From Alopecurus myosuroides (Eukaryota > Streptophyta > Magnoliopsida > Poales > Poaceae): a stretch of 64,000 bases of DNA. Position 1 is the stretch's first letter, and each line of letters opens with the position of its first letter. Positions 32,527-44,162 of the stretch are shown here, one piece after another. A program made the position numbers and the translations under genes. The notes under the pieces are model-generated. The model was not told where the DNA came from and searched no databases. It saw only the letters and a list, made by a program, of their open reading frames with translations. Where the stretch lies: positions 436,050,167 through 436,114,166 of the forward strand of contig CM054059.1 of assembly GCA_028641055.1 (NCBI GenBank), in the 5' to 3' direction.

Positions 32527-33196
32527 CTTTACCTGCAAACTTTTTTACTCGAACACTTATCAGATCCCCGGGATGCCGGGAGCAGATGTAATAGACTATC
32601 TTTGTTTTGCTTGCTACTCAGTTTTTATGCCCATTCTGTTTATTTCGACATTAATCAATTTGAGCAACACTGGCTCAATGCCGAGTTGCGTTTCCATGCG
32701 AGTCCCCGAGTTGCTTTCCTTATTCACCCTATCTTTTCATCTCTGCTCTACCCGCAACTTGTTGCTTTTTTGGTATTCGAGTCACAAGAATCAAAGAGTA
32801 GAGCTGCAAATTCTTAGCCGCTAGAAACAATCATGATAACGCAGCCCACCACTTAGCCGAGAAGACGAAACAGGAAACAAAAGTAATAAACAACCTACTC
32901 GGTTCCTGCACTTTTTCTTCCTTAGCGATTTTCTTGTGCTCAGTGACCTTTTGCTTGTTCTCTTGCTTGCCATGAAGCCGGGTTTCGGACAGCAGCAGAG
33001 TCGAAGAGTTGGCATATAGGTTTAGACACAGTACTCAATACGCTTATGAGTCTCGAAGTGGAGCAACCGAGTAGGAAAACAGTAAAGCCGAGTAAAAACA
33101 CTTAGAACAATTTTGGACGTGGGCAGTCCCCGAGAACAATTTCAGATTGCAGAGTAGAATTTCAACTCGGATAAGAGGGTACATACACATCTTTGC
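32527..33196. other. Non-coding spacer between convergent genes of element C
   Basis: Both the antisense gene (plus strand) and pol (minus strand) end here. The motif AGTCCCCGAG appears at about 32701 and 33126, the same string that is tandemly amplified inside pol at 34612-34823. No separate gene is seen. Confidence 0.5.
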
Positions 33197-36100
33197 TTAC
33201 GAATGAAAACGACGAAGTAGAGCTACATTCCAAGGGCGCTTGGTTTCCTCTCTAGCTTTATCTGCCCTGTTCGCCTGCGACGGGCGCACATCTACAAGGT
33301 AGTACGCATCATTGTGCAGCGCTTTGCTCACAATGAAAGGCCCCTCCCATGGAGGAGACAATTTGTGCATCCCGGCTGTGCGCTGCACAAGCCTAAGGAC
33401 CATGTCTCCTTCCCGGAAAACCCTTGGGTTCACCTTTCGGCTATGATAACGCCGCAGGTTTTGCTGGTAGATAGCCGAACGTGACAGAGTCAGCTCTCTT
33501 GCTTCTTCAAGCAGGTCAACGTCGTCTTCTCGAGCTTCTCTCGCCTCCACCTCAGTGTAGAGGGCTACTCGGGGGGAGTCATGCTCTAAGTCTATTGGCA
33601 ACACGGCCTCAGCCCCGTATACCAAGAAGAATGGCGTGTAGCCGGTTGAGCGGTTAGGGGTAGTCCTTAGACTCCACAACACCGCTGGCAACTCTTCTAG
33701 CCAACACCCAGGTGTTTTCAGCAACGGCTCAATCAGCCTTGGCTTGATGCCTGCCAGTACCATTCCATTTGCTCTCTCAACTTGCCCATTGGAGGCAGGA
33801 TGCGCGACTGACGCAACGTCTAGTCGGATATGCTTATCTCTGCAGAATCGCACCATGGCCCCCTCTGCAAAGTTGGTGCCGTTGTCGGTGATGATACTGT
33901 GCGGGTAGCCATATCTCATGATCACATCCTTCACGAACTTCACAGCTGTGACCCCATCGCACTTCCGAATAGGCTTCACTTCAATCCACTTGGTGAACTT
34001 GTCCACCATGACCAAGATATGTGTCATATTGCCTTTAGCCGGCTTGAAGGGGCCAACCATATCCAAGCACCAAACAGCAAACGGCCATGTGATAGGAATT
34101 GTTTTCAATTCGGAAGCGGGCATGTGAATCTTACTTGCGAACATCTGGCAGCCATTGCATTTCCTCACAATATCTTCAGCTTGCTGCAGTGCGGTGAGCC
34201 AGTAGAAGCCATGCCGAAAAGCTTTCTTGACCAATGCCCGAGAAGAGGCGTGATGCCCGCATTCTCCTTGGTGTATCTCCACCAGAATTTCTTCTCCCTC
34301 TTCCGGGCTCACACAACGTTGCAGCACGCCAGTGGCACTTCTCTTGTGCAGCACATCTCTGACTATGGTGTAGCCCTTGGACCTTCTCTGAATCTGCCTC
34401 GCAGTCACCTCATCTTCAGGCAAAGTGCCGTCCCTTAGAAAGGATAATATGGGCATAGCCCAACTCGGTGTCTCCCGTATAGGAAACACTGGTTCGTCCA
34501 GTTCCATTGGGACGGGCTCTTGCGGTTGCACAGGAGGAGCAGGAGCGCTTCTTTGCAGCCCAGATCGATTGGCGAGAACTTCCTCAATAAATGCGACAGC
34601 CTCTGGGTTGAGGGCGGCAGTCCCCGAGTAAGGAGTGGCAGTCCCCGAGTAAGGAGTGGCAGTCCCCGAGTAAGGATTGGCAGTCCCCGAGTAGGGAGCG
34701 GCAGTCCCCGAGTAAGGAGCGGCAGTCCCCGAGTAAGGAGTGGCAGTCCCCGAGTAGGGAGCGGCAGTCCCCGAGTAAGGAGTGGCAGTCCCCGAGTAGG
34801 GAACGGCAGTCCCCGGGTTCCCTGCAGCACTCTCCCAATCAATCTCCATTGGGTCAGATTCTTCACTCGGCAGAGAAGGGACAAATATAGACTCCGAGTT
34901 GGGAGAGGGCTTGATGGATGGCTTCCTCAAATGCTCCAAGGCAATCCCTGCCGGGATGGACTGCCGAGAAGATCCCAACTTGGATAGCTCGTCTGCTGCT
35001 TCGTTCTCTGCCCGGTGAATGTGTTGGAACTCACAACCCTCGAAGAAACCAGTCATAGACTGCACCAGGAAACGATACGATGCCATGTTGGCATCCAAAG
35101 CATCCCAAGTACCTGAGACTTGCTGCACCACTAGATCTGAATCGCCATAGCATATAATGCGCTGCACACCAACCTCCTTTGCTACTCGCAAACCATGCAC
35201 CACTGCCTCGTACTCGGCTACATTGTTGGATGCCTTGAAATGAATCTGCAGCACATACTTGAGCTGATCTCGCTTGGGTGACGTGAGCACAACACCAGCG
35301 CCAAGGCCTTCTTTCACCTTTGAGCCATCAAAGTGCATCTTCCAATAGTTGGAAACTGGAGCAGGAGGTTCATACTGCATCTCGGCCCAGTCCACAAGAA
35401 ACTCCGCCAGGACCTGAGACTTGATTGCTTCTCTTCTCGCATACGCGGGAGCGTACGCGGCTAGCTCAATCGCCCACTTGGCTACTCTGCCACTCGCCTC
35501 CTTGTTGCCCATGATATCCGAGATGGGAGCAGAACTTACGACAGTGATGGGGTGCCCCTGGAAATAATGTTTCAGCTTTCTGGCGCCCAGGTACACACCA
35601 TATGTCATCTTCTGATAGTGCGGATAGTTCTGCTTGGAGCTGGACAGCACTTCACTGAGATAATAGACTGGGCGCTGCACACTCTTGCCTTCCTCTTCTC
35701 GCTCCACCACTATCACCACGCTGACTACTCGGTTAGTCGCAGCAATATACAACAGCATAGGCTCCTTGGGTAGCGGACTAGCCAAGACGGGAGCGCTAGC
35801 CAGCATTGCTTTCAGCTCATTGAATGCCACGTCCGCTTGCGGAGTCCAGACAAACTTGTCACTTTTCTTCATCAGTTGGTACAAAGGCAGGGCCTTCTCG
35901 CCCATTCGGCCCAGAAAACGGCTCAGAGATGCCAAACAACCCGTGAACTTCTGCACATCTTTCAGTGATCTCGGTAAAGACATGCTCTCAATAGCTTTTA
36001 TCTTAGAAGGATTGGCTTCAATGCCCCGACTAGAAACCAGAAAACCGAGTAGCTTTCCAGCCGGTACACCAAAGGTGCACTTACTCGGGTTCAGTTTCAT

Positions 36101-36750
36101 TTTGTACTTGCGTAGGTTAGCAAAGGTTTCCTCCAGGTCGGCAAGCAGAGTATGTGTTTTATTCGTTTTGATGACAATGTCATCTACGTACACCTGCACA
36201 TTCTTGCCGAGCTGGTCGTGCAAGCATTTCTGCATGCATCTCTGATAGGTTGCACCCGCATTCCTCAAGCCAAAACACATGACACGATAGCAATAAGCCC
36301 CGTACGGGTAATGAAAGCAGTCTTTATTTGATCAGCAGGGTTGAGTGCAATCTGGTGAAAACCAGAGTAGGCATCTATGAAAGACAACAATTCACAACCA
36401 GCAGTGGAATCGATCACCTGATCGATGCGAGGTAGCGGGAAAGGATCCTTGGGGCATGCCTTGTTCAAGTCGGTGTAGTCGACACACATGCGCCATGCGG
36501 TGGCAGCCTTGGGATCCTCCTTCTTCTTCTCGACCATGACCGGGTTGGCTAGCCAATCCGGATGCAGCACCTCCATGATGAAATTGCTTATCAGTAACTT
36601 GGTGATCTGATCACCAATGGCCTTCCTTCTCTCATCTCCGAAACGGCGCATAGCCTGCTTCACTGGCTTGGCGTCAGGACGCACATGCAAAGAGTGCTCA
36701 ACCAACTCCCTCGGGACTCCTGGTAGATCTTCATTGGTCCAGGCAAACAC
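33197..36750 (-). pseudogene. pol: Element C pol: RT, RNase H, second RNase H, integrase (one frameshift)
   Basis: The RT start (36750-36265) has the TDLNKACPKDPFPLPRIDQ motif. The frame then shifts at about 36265-36305, inside RT, and continues to 33197 with YVDDIVI, an RNase H (VYYLSEVLSSSKQNYPHYQK), a second archaeal-type RNase H (MHFDGSKVKEGLGAGVVL ... YGDSDLVVQQVSG) and an integrase with its H-H-C-C finger (HHASSRALV ... CNGCQM). The integrase core shows LDMVGPF, ITDNGTNF and NGQVERANG. Between the second RNase H and the integrase lies a ten-unit seven-residue repeat. The frameshift makes this copy inactive unless it is an assembly error. Confidence 0.88.
34612..34823 (-). repeat. Coding minisatellite, 21 bp x 10, inside element C pol
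   Basis: Ten units of GGCAGTCCCCGAGTAAGGAGT type (plus-strand reading) follow each other with only one to three changes each. The 21 bp period keeps the pol frame and gives a repeated seven-residue motif SGTATPY/SGTAAPY. It lies between the second RNase H and the integrase zinc finger. Confidence 0.92.
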
Positions 36751-37631
36751 ATCCCGATTCTCACGGAGGAAGTGGATGAGCGCGCTTTCCTATTTCTCCG
36801 CCAACCCGGAACCAATGATGGCTACACGGTCGGGGAACTCGGGGTCGACCTGGACTGTCTTGGTCTCCTTGGCAGCTTGGAAGGCAGTACCATGCTGGGT
36901 ACTCGGCACACCTTGTGCGCCAGCTTGTGCGGACTGAGCCATGGCCACCACCTCATACATCTTCTTCTTCTCGGCAGCAATCACCATCGATTCCGCCAGC
37001 TGGGAGCTAGCAGAGGCACACTCCATGGACTTCTTGTAATCTCCCGAGATGGTGATGATGCCATTGGGACCAGGGATCTTCATCTTCAGATAAGCCACAT
37101 GCGTAGAGGCCATGAACTTGCTCAGAGCTGGCCTGCCGAGCAGAGCATGATAGGGGCTCTGATGATCCACCACCTCAAACTGCAGACGCTCTGTGCGGCA
37201 GTTCTCCCGAGTACCGAATAGCACATCAATCCACACTCGGCCAATCGGATTGCACGAGATCCCGGGCACAATGCCATGGAAGGTGGTCTTGCTGGGCAGC
37301 ATCATGTTCTCGGCCAGGCCAAGCTTCTCGAGTGTGTCCTTGTACACAATGTTGATGCTGCTGCCGTTGTCGATTAGCACCTTGCTGAACCTCACATTCT
37401 TCTCGGGACCCAGGAAGGTAGGATCCAGCACCAAGGCATAGCTACCTGGATTGGGCATCACCTTAGGATGATCTACTCGGGACCACCTGATCTCCTGGTC
37501 GCACCAGTACATGTAGTGAGGAACAGCAGGAATCACTGCATTGACCTCCATGGCCCGCCTGTGCTGCGATTGCTTGTCGACTGCCTCAGAAGTGAAGATC
37601 ATATAGCTCTCATGGTGCTCTTGGTACTGGT

Positions 37632-37756
37632 TGGAGCCATTGCCCCCATTGTTGCCATTGTTGCCATTGTTGTTGCCCTGATAGTTGTTGTTGTTGCCTC
37701 TGTTGTTGTTGTTGCGGTTGTAGTTGTTGTTGTTGTTGCGGTATCTCTCGTTGTTG
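37632..37756 (-). repeat. Trinucleotide-rich tract coding for an Asn-rich domain in gag C
   Basis: Repeated GTT units on the plus strand give AAC on the coding strand. The encoded stretch is mostly Asn with Gly, Tyr and Arg, a low-complexity prion-like composition. Confidence 0.85.
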
Positions 37757-40206
37757 AAGTTCTGGTTGGCTCCTAAAGCCACTTGGTTCACATTCTCTCT
37801 TCTCGGGTACACTGGTGGCCGAGCTGCGGGTGCGCGAGTAGGCTGAACAGTAGCATTGGGGGCCGGCAGGGGAGGAGGAGGAGGCAAGCCATCACTCTTG
37901 ATCACATCCCACCATTCGCATTGCCGAGTAGTATGGTTCGCAGGCCTCGAGGGATGATGAGTGTGAAAGCTGCACGGGCCATCCTTCATGTCATCGAAGA
38001 CAAACTTCTTCGGCTGCTCGGAGTTCCCGCTACCCGACTGAGAGGCGCGAAATGGCTTCTTGTTGCCTTGGCCCTGGTTCTGGTTCTGCCCGTAGGCTCC
38101 AGCAGGTTTCTGCCTTTGGCCACCACTGCCTCCGACATTCACTGCATTCACCTCTTCAGGATCATACCGAGTATCTACTCGGCGCTTGTTGCGGAACTCG
38201 TTGCGCTTGCTGCTGTTGAAGTTTCTTCTCGGCTCAGAGGAGTCCATCAGTGGCTGAGTAGGATCACCGAGTGCGTACTGATCCGCAATCTTGATGGTCT
38301 CGGCCAGGGTGTTCGGCATCTCTCTCTGCAATCTCTGCCAAAGCATGCTGCCATGTCGGCAACCCTGCGCAAACCAAGTGATGGCCTGTGCCTCATTCAC
38401 ACCCTCACAGGTGTTCCTCAAAGTACTCCACCGAGTAAGGTACTCGCGGTCTGTCTCGTCTTCTCGCTGCCTGCAGGCTGACAGCTGCTGTGGCCTATTC
38501 GGTCTCTTGTATGTACTCGTGAAGTTGCTGATGAAGGCATCCGAGAAGTCCAGCCAGCAGTTGATGCTGTTCTTGGGCAAGTTGTTGAGCCAAGTGCGAG
38601 CTGGACCCTCTAGCATCTGCGGCACATAGCGCACCGCCCATCTCCTGTTGCCATTCGCGATATGTACCGCGGTGACGTAGTCATTGAGCCAATCTTCAGG
38701 CTTGGTGCTGCCATTGTAACTCTTGGTGCCTCTTGCAAGCTGGAAGCCCTTCACGGAAGGCTCATTCATGATGCGCGGGCCAAAGCACTCGGGGCCAGGA
38801 GGACCCGTGCTCTCAAGCCGCGCCGACAAGCTGATACGGTCCAGCTGGTGCCTTGCATCTCCAGGCGCCAACACGCGTTCGCCAACACGGTCATGGATGT
38901 CATAGCCAGCCATCTCCATAGCCGAGTAGCCATCATCATACCTGTCCACCTGCACAGCTGCAGGCTGCTCCACCGGGTTGGCGACTGGTGCCACTGGGTG
39001 CGGCTGCTGCCTCTGCCGAGTAGGCTGAGCTGCGGGTTGCCGAGAAGAACCTGGACGCGCGGCATCTCGGGCACGACTTTGAGCTTGATGGGCTTGAGAG
39101 CCTGCTCTTGCAGCGTTGTGTTCCCGCCCGGGCTGCTGCGGCACAGCAACCTGTTTCGCGGCAGCAGCCGGGTCATACACCTGCATTTGCCTGTCTCTAC
39201 CCGAGCGCCCGCTGCGGCTCTTCTCGCGGCTAGGATGCGGAGACGAGGCCTGATCGTTAGATCTAGCCGCGTGCGAGTGAACCACCTGCGAAGCTCCAGC
39301 TCCCGGGTTTGCCTTCCGGAACTCCTCGTTCTGCCTAGCGGCCTCCAGCACCAACTCGTTGAGCCTCTCCTGCTGCCTGAGACGCGCCTCTCCATCCAGG
39401 CGCGGCAACTCGGCAGCTACGGCCTCTGCAGCCCTGAGCGTCTTAGCGGGTGTGCTGTACCTTGGCCTCGTGAAGGTGTTCGCGGTGGCGGACTGAGCGG
39501 GCACCTCTGCAACCGTTGCCATCTCGACACCCAAGTTGCGCCGCGTAGCGCCTACTCTGCTAGGCCTCCTGGCGACCGGCGTGAAGCCGTGAGCCTTGTT
39601 GTACTCGAGCTGGTCTAAACTCAGCTCAAGCCTGATCTTCTCCAACTCCGCCTGCTCGGCAAGCAGCTCCTGGCGTTGCCGCTCGAGCTGCTCCCTGGCG
39701 GCCAGGAGCTCGATGTCGGTGGGAGTGGGCATACCGGCTCGCGCAGCAGACGCGGGGATGACCGTAGAGGTGGAAGGCGGCAAGTTGTTCTCCCTCTCGT
39801 AGGGCCGGTGAGTCCTGCCACCAGTAGGCGGTTCGTCAACCTCCTCGACGACGGCCGCAGCGCCAGTAGCGGCTGCGCCAGTGTTTGCCGCCAAACCCGT
39901 CACCATCACCTCAGCGCAGCTCGCAGAGCTGCATGCGGGCCTTCCGCGAGCAGCAATCACTGCGGGAGGATCCTCCGCGTCATCCACCAGCTCGGGGTAC
40001 GCGCTGTTGGCGACGGTGGCGACGTAGACGAGGTGAGAGCCGAAGGAGATCACCGTACCGCCCTCAGGCATGGCCATGCCGCCGAAACAGCCGGCGTTGT
40101 CGGTGACGAAGTCGAAGGAGCCGAATCTGTGGACAAGGCCACAAACCACGCGCTCCGCTGAAGAAGATCCCGTCCGAACAGAAACTCCAGCCAGCGCCGC
40201 TGGTTG

Positions 40207-40225
40207 CCCCACGGTGGGCGCCAAC
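40207..40225 (-). other. Primer binding site of element C
   Basis: Minus-strand GTTGGCGCCCACCGTGGGG adjoins the LTR end. The core TGGCGCCCACCGTGGGG is the PBS type of Tat-lineage elements and is identical in element D. Confidence 0.8.
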
Positions 40226-41127
40226 TGTCGTGGTGGTGTCACGGCAGATGCCATGGGATGGCTAAAGATGTGGGAACGAAGGACGCTGGAGGTGTCCGGG
40301 GAGGGATCACACGACGAGTAGCCGCGTGAGGTAAGAACAATACACAGCAAACAACACGATCTACCCAGGTTCAGGGCCCTCGTGAGGAGGTAAAACCCCT
40401 ACTCCTGCCTCTCTATATGTATTATGATGTTTCTCCGAGTAGCCACAGTACAAAGGATATCGCTACCGAGTAGCCACTCTCCTCTCTCCGAGTAGAGCTA
40501 GGTCAAGAACTTAGGGTTTCTAGGGTTCAATGTGAGCATGTATGCGACCGATCCTCACGCAGGAGGCGGCGGGGCACCTTATATACCTGGTGCCCAACCG
40601 GATACGTCCAAATCTAGACAAGTGTCGACATTGTGTGCACACCGTCCTTCTTCCGGTTTCCCGCTGACAGCTTTGGTTCCTAACCTTGGCTTCATCTGGA
40701 AAGTCGTTGGGCAAAACTAGGGGACAGACTGGTATCACTGTACCTAAGCACAGAGTAGGCCCCCCTTATCCTGCCACGGCCTGCTTCCATGCTGTCACTG
40801 TCAGGCAGGCCGGTCCCAGATGAACAGTAGTTCGAATGCTGCCAAGTACGGACCCAGGATACGCGGGATCCTGTGTCAGAACGGCTCCTTTGACTTTCTG
40901 GCCCGAGTAGGTTCCCGCCAATTGTTCCCGCCAATTGTACTCGGGCCAACTCTTCTACTCGAACGTAGAGAACTTGAATGATTCTTCCTTCCGGCCATCT
41001 TGAGGTGAGACCGAGTAGCAGTCTGCCGGGTAGCGGGTACCGGGTAGTCGGCTACTCGACCAAACCTCTCTTCTGTAAGACGCCTTTACCACTTGCCTTT
41101 ACCCTACTCGGGGGTAACCCCCCGACA
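40226..41127 (-). repeat. 5' LTR of element C
   Basis: On the minus strand it runs from TGTCGGGGGGTTACCCCC (41127) to CCACCACGACA (40226), 902 bp. A minus-strand TATA-like GTATATAAGG lies at 40578-40587. GAGTAG motifs recur several times. The right flank is CATGG; the partner duplication is in the gap. Confidence 0.82.
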
Positions 41128-41168
41128 CATGGCACCCCGTCTATGAATTCTACTACGATGTCTCGACA
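41128..41168 (+). repeat. Tail of an E-type Tat LTR (41 bp)
   Basis: ATGGCACCCC ... ACTACGATGTCTCGACA aligns with the end of the E LTR at about 45743-45782 and finishes in CTCGACA, like the CACGACA ends of C and D. No PBS follows, so it would be the end of a 3' or solo LTR that element C entered 41 bp from its end. Confidence 0.45.
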
Positions 41169-41589
41169 TATAGTGTACTTTCAGTTCATCATATTGCACG
41201 TTTTTTAATCCAATTTTTCTTGCTTATTACTTCTTATTGGTGAACGATATCTTATTTATGTAATAGTACGGATATGTAATTTGGAAAATTATATATCCAA
41301 CTAATTATTTGACGTTTAATGATGTGTGTTCTTGGAATTTTATAGTGACATATACGATTACATAGTTCAATCAGTAAATACATGTCCTCGGCACTCTAAG
41401 GGTATTTCAGAAATTCCTTAACACACAGCTAGACAGTTAGCCAAGTCGTCAAACAGTCACATTCAGAAAAGCGGCTTCCCCTGCAGAGCAGCTTTTCCTC
41501 CATAGTAGCACAGCCAGCCACATCCCAAACAAACACCCCCTTAATCTGGGCTTTGAGCCAAGATTCGGAAGCCTCCAGGGCTTTCCAGC
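41169..41589. other. Unassigned AT-rich stretch with a DNA-transposon-like end
   Basis: No gene seen. Read on the minus strand, GGGGGTGTTTGTTTGGGA starts at about 41542. It looks like the terminal repeat of a plant DNA transposon of the PIF/Harbinger or hAT kind, but I found no second end. Confidence 0.3.
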
Positions 41590-43577
41590 ATTTGGTCAAC
41601 TCCTTCTGAATTTACACATTGTCCTTGTGGAGACAGAGATTTTCTTCTCGGAGTTGAGGGGCACTCCCAGCATCAGATACCACTTGTTTTGCCTCGGCGA
41701 TAACAACTGCGAAAGGCGAACATATGAGAAAACACAGATTAGGAAAACATGCATGCAAAAGGAACAAAGGAAGGAAAGAACGTAACTTACCGGCATCTTC
41801 CTTCATCTTCTTCTAAAGCTCATAAAGCTCGGATTCCTTCTCTTCATCAACACGGAGGAGCTCATGCACCTCTTATTCTTGATGGTCAACTTCTTATAAA
41901 CTTCGTCATTTATTTGCTAGGAGGTTTTGTGAGGAAAAACAAAACAAGAAACAAGGAAAGTTGAGTATAAAGTCAGAAGTGTACTAAAAAAACATTAACT
42001 AGGGAAACATATTCCTCAACTTAATACTTGGGGGTTAGGGAGTATACCTAACTCATGTTCTGAATCCTTCCAAGCATCTAGAGGAAATCCCGACCGTTGT
42101 CTTGGAATTTTGCCCCCAAATGGGTAATTCCGACATTCATAACCTGCCGAGGGTAAAAAGTGTAGTTAACACGGACTACTACACCACCTTGTGGCCATCT
42201 ACTACACGAGGGAGGAGGAACTCGATGAAGTGCTTTTTTCGCATTCATGCATAAAACCATCTTCGTCAAAGTATTCTTTACCTTGAATGATTCGTCAAAG
42301 GAAGGAATGCCTTCATCAGGATTGACAAAGGGAACCTCTTCCCTTTGAGGAGGATCCACCCTTTCCTGTGTGTTCGACGTTGATGCCTCATACTGACTGG
42401 TCTGGCTTGAAAGGGGGAAACTTTTTCTTGTGGAGTAGCAGAAGTACCCTGCCCCGCCCACAACAATGACTACATGAGTACCAGAGGTGAGAGCCGGAGA
42501 TCTCCTACATTCCCGATGAACCACCAGTTTCCGCTTCTTCTTTGACTTCAAAGGAGCAGGGGCCAGACTGAAAAGAATGTAGAAGCCAAGTTAGAACCGT
42601 AAAACCTGTTTTCACACAAAGACATAAATGCAGAGAAAAATCGCAGTTACCTGGAGGTGGCAACAAGGACGCCGTCCAGATTGACAACCTCCTTGGAGGC
42701 GGCCGTCTTCTTGCGCTTCTTACTAACTTTGGCGGCTGTGGCTTTCCGAGCTTTCTTGGCATCCATTTTCTCCTTGGACACTAGCTGGTCCTTGGAGAGA
42801 TCCTCAAGATGCAAAAATACGAGTTTGTCATTGAAATATAAATTCACATATGCAAGATATACTTTCGCTTCAAATGATGAAACTCACCTTTGGTGGAGGG
42901 TTGGTAGCGGTATACATTTCCACGCTCATCTCATACTGAGTATGATTAGAGACCAGGTGGTTAACCTGGCGGCGAAGGCTGCATGGGTCAACATCTGCTG
43001 TTGTCGAACGAAGAGAGTCTGTAGGCCCCATGTAGTGGCACAAAAGAATCCAAACCTGGAATATCATGTGAGACGAGCATCACCCTTTGATCGCCTATGA
43101 GTCTTGGCTCCTCGTCCCGTTCCCTGCTCTGACACATGTCCCTGGGGAGGAATCCATCCTTTACTAGATTTTCTAGTAATTTGGATAGGATGGAGCATCC
43201 TATCCAATTCCCCGCGCTTCCTTCTACCTTTCCTCAGCTCCGGTGGCCGGATCTCCTTCCGGCTTGTCGCTGCCGGTGGGGTCCTCGATGTTCGCGGTCT
43301 CTGGGACTGCAGAGGAGGAAGAACTGGCGTGGAAGGGCGGGGGAACATATCCCGTGGTGGCGCTAGGGTTGGCCGCCACAGAAGAGCCTGGCGCCGTTGA
43401 TGCGGTGGCCGGAGTAGAAGAGGTGGACGATGGCGATTTTCCCTTGGTTGCGTCCACTGTAGCTGTAGCCGCAGCCTCCGCCGCAATGGTCGCCTCTGTG
43501 GCCCGTAGCGCTGCTGCCGCCACATCGTCAGTGGGTGCTACGGGAGCACGTCCGCCGAGATCTCCTCTGGACGCCAT
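41590..43577 (-). pseudogene. Decayed antisense extra gene of Tat element E
   Basis: The probable start is the ATG at 43577 (MASRGDLGGRAPVAPTDD), preceded on the same strand by a TATA box at 43769-43776. Exon 1 is Ala/Ser/Thr/Pro-rich (to about 43225), and then the sense passes to another frame (IQITRKSSKGWIPPQG). Further coding-like pieces on the same strand at 42880-43060, 42650-42850, 42080-42560 and 41600-41800 are separated by AT-rich, intron-like sequence. The opposite-strand LTR (E) lies immediately to the right, so the layout equals that of elements C and D. Frames are broken, and no known domain is certain. Confidence 0.5.
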
Positions 43578-43768
43578 CGGGGAAGGATGTGAATGGGGTT
43601 TTGAGCCTGCGCTGCAGATGATTGGTTGCCGGAGATGGGTGCGGAAGCGCGGTGTGAATCTCTGGCGAAGGTTTGAGTGCTCTCGGTTCTTTTTCTTCTT
43701 TCGGTCTTGGGAGGATTCGTGCGAGCTCGAGGAAGAAGAAGAGTAGAGAAAGAACTGAGGCACGAGGC

Positions 43769-43776
43769 TATTTATA
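43769..43776 (-). promoter_or_regulatory. TATA box of the antisense gene in element E
   Basis: Minus-strand GGCTATAAATAGCC, a perfect palindrome, about 190 bases before the ATG at 43577, with a pyrimidine-rich leader after it. Confidence 0.6.
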
Positions 43777-44162
43777 GCCACGTTGGGAGATGCGTGCAAC
43801 GACTATTTTAGTTGTTGGATGATTGACGTGTGTGTGGCGTTAATTCCGGTAACCGAGTAACTGCACGCTATTTCTCCGTCTCCTCGGTTCCCACGCAAAA
43901 ATCTCGCAACGATTCCACTTTTCAGATTTGGTCTGCGTTCAAACGAACGTGACGTAAGCAAGAATCTTTCGTTAACTTCATTTTGACTATGGTCAAAACA
44001 GTTCCTTCTCGGTGAAGATTGCAGACGATATTCTGGATTCTATGAAAGGCAGATTCAGCACAACATTGATTAAAAAAGATTCAAGACTGAAGGCCGACTT
44101 TTCTTTAGTGCGAAAACTGAGAAACGATGGAAGATGAAGTCTTAACTCTTTCTGGGGGCTAC

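Larger units (their letters stand above)
36790..40225 (-). pseudogene. gag: Element C gag and protease (ends in an in-frame stop)
   Basis: The frame is open from inside the LTR (40350) through the PBS to a TAG at 36790-36792; the most plausible translation start is the Met of MAMPEGGTVISFG (about 40080). The gag core is at about 38790-38280 (RTWLNNLPKNSINCWLDFSD ... WFAQGCRHGSMLWQRL), followed by a Cys/His motif (CSFHTHHPSRPANHTTRQC) and a polyasparagine tract (37756-37632). The protease active site is VLIDNGSSINIVY. The frame on the other side of the TAG is the same, so one nonsense change separates protease from RT. Family Tat elements normally have gag-pol in one long frame. Confidence 0.8.
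31477..41127 (-). mobile_element. Tat-lineage Ty3/gypsy element C (3' end lost in the gap)
   Basis: The minus-strand order is 5' LTR (41127-40226), PBS, gag, protease, RT, RNase H, second RNase H, integrase, and an oppositely oriented extra gene next to the missing 3' LTR. Two RNase H domains and an antisense extra gene are features of the Tat lineage (RIRE2/Cinful/Retand relatives). One in-frame stop and one frameshift break pol. The 3' LTR is not present, so age cannot be estimated. Confidence 0.85.

Noticed and set aside
34520..34987. 155-codon plus-strand frame with SPRVGSG repeats
   Set aside because: Mirror of the 21 bp minisatellite; the minus-strand frame carries RNase H and integrase on either side and is the real one.
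36772..40321. Long plus-strand frames opposite element C gag (for example 38662-39618)
   Set aside because: Antisense shadows of GC-rich gag codons; no start context or domain.
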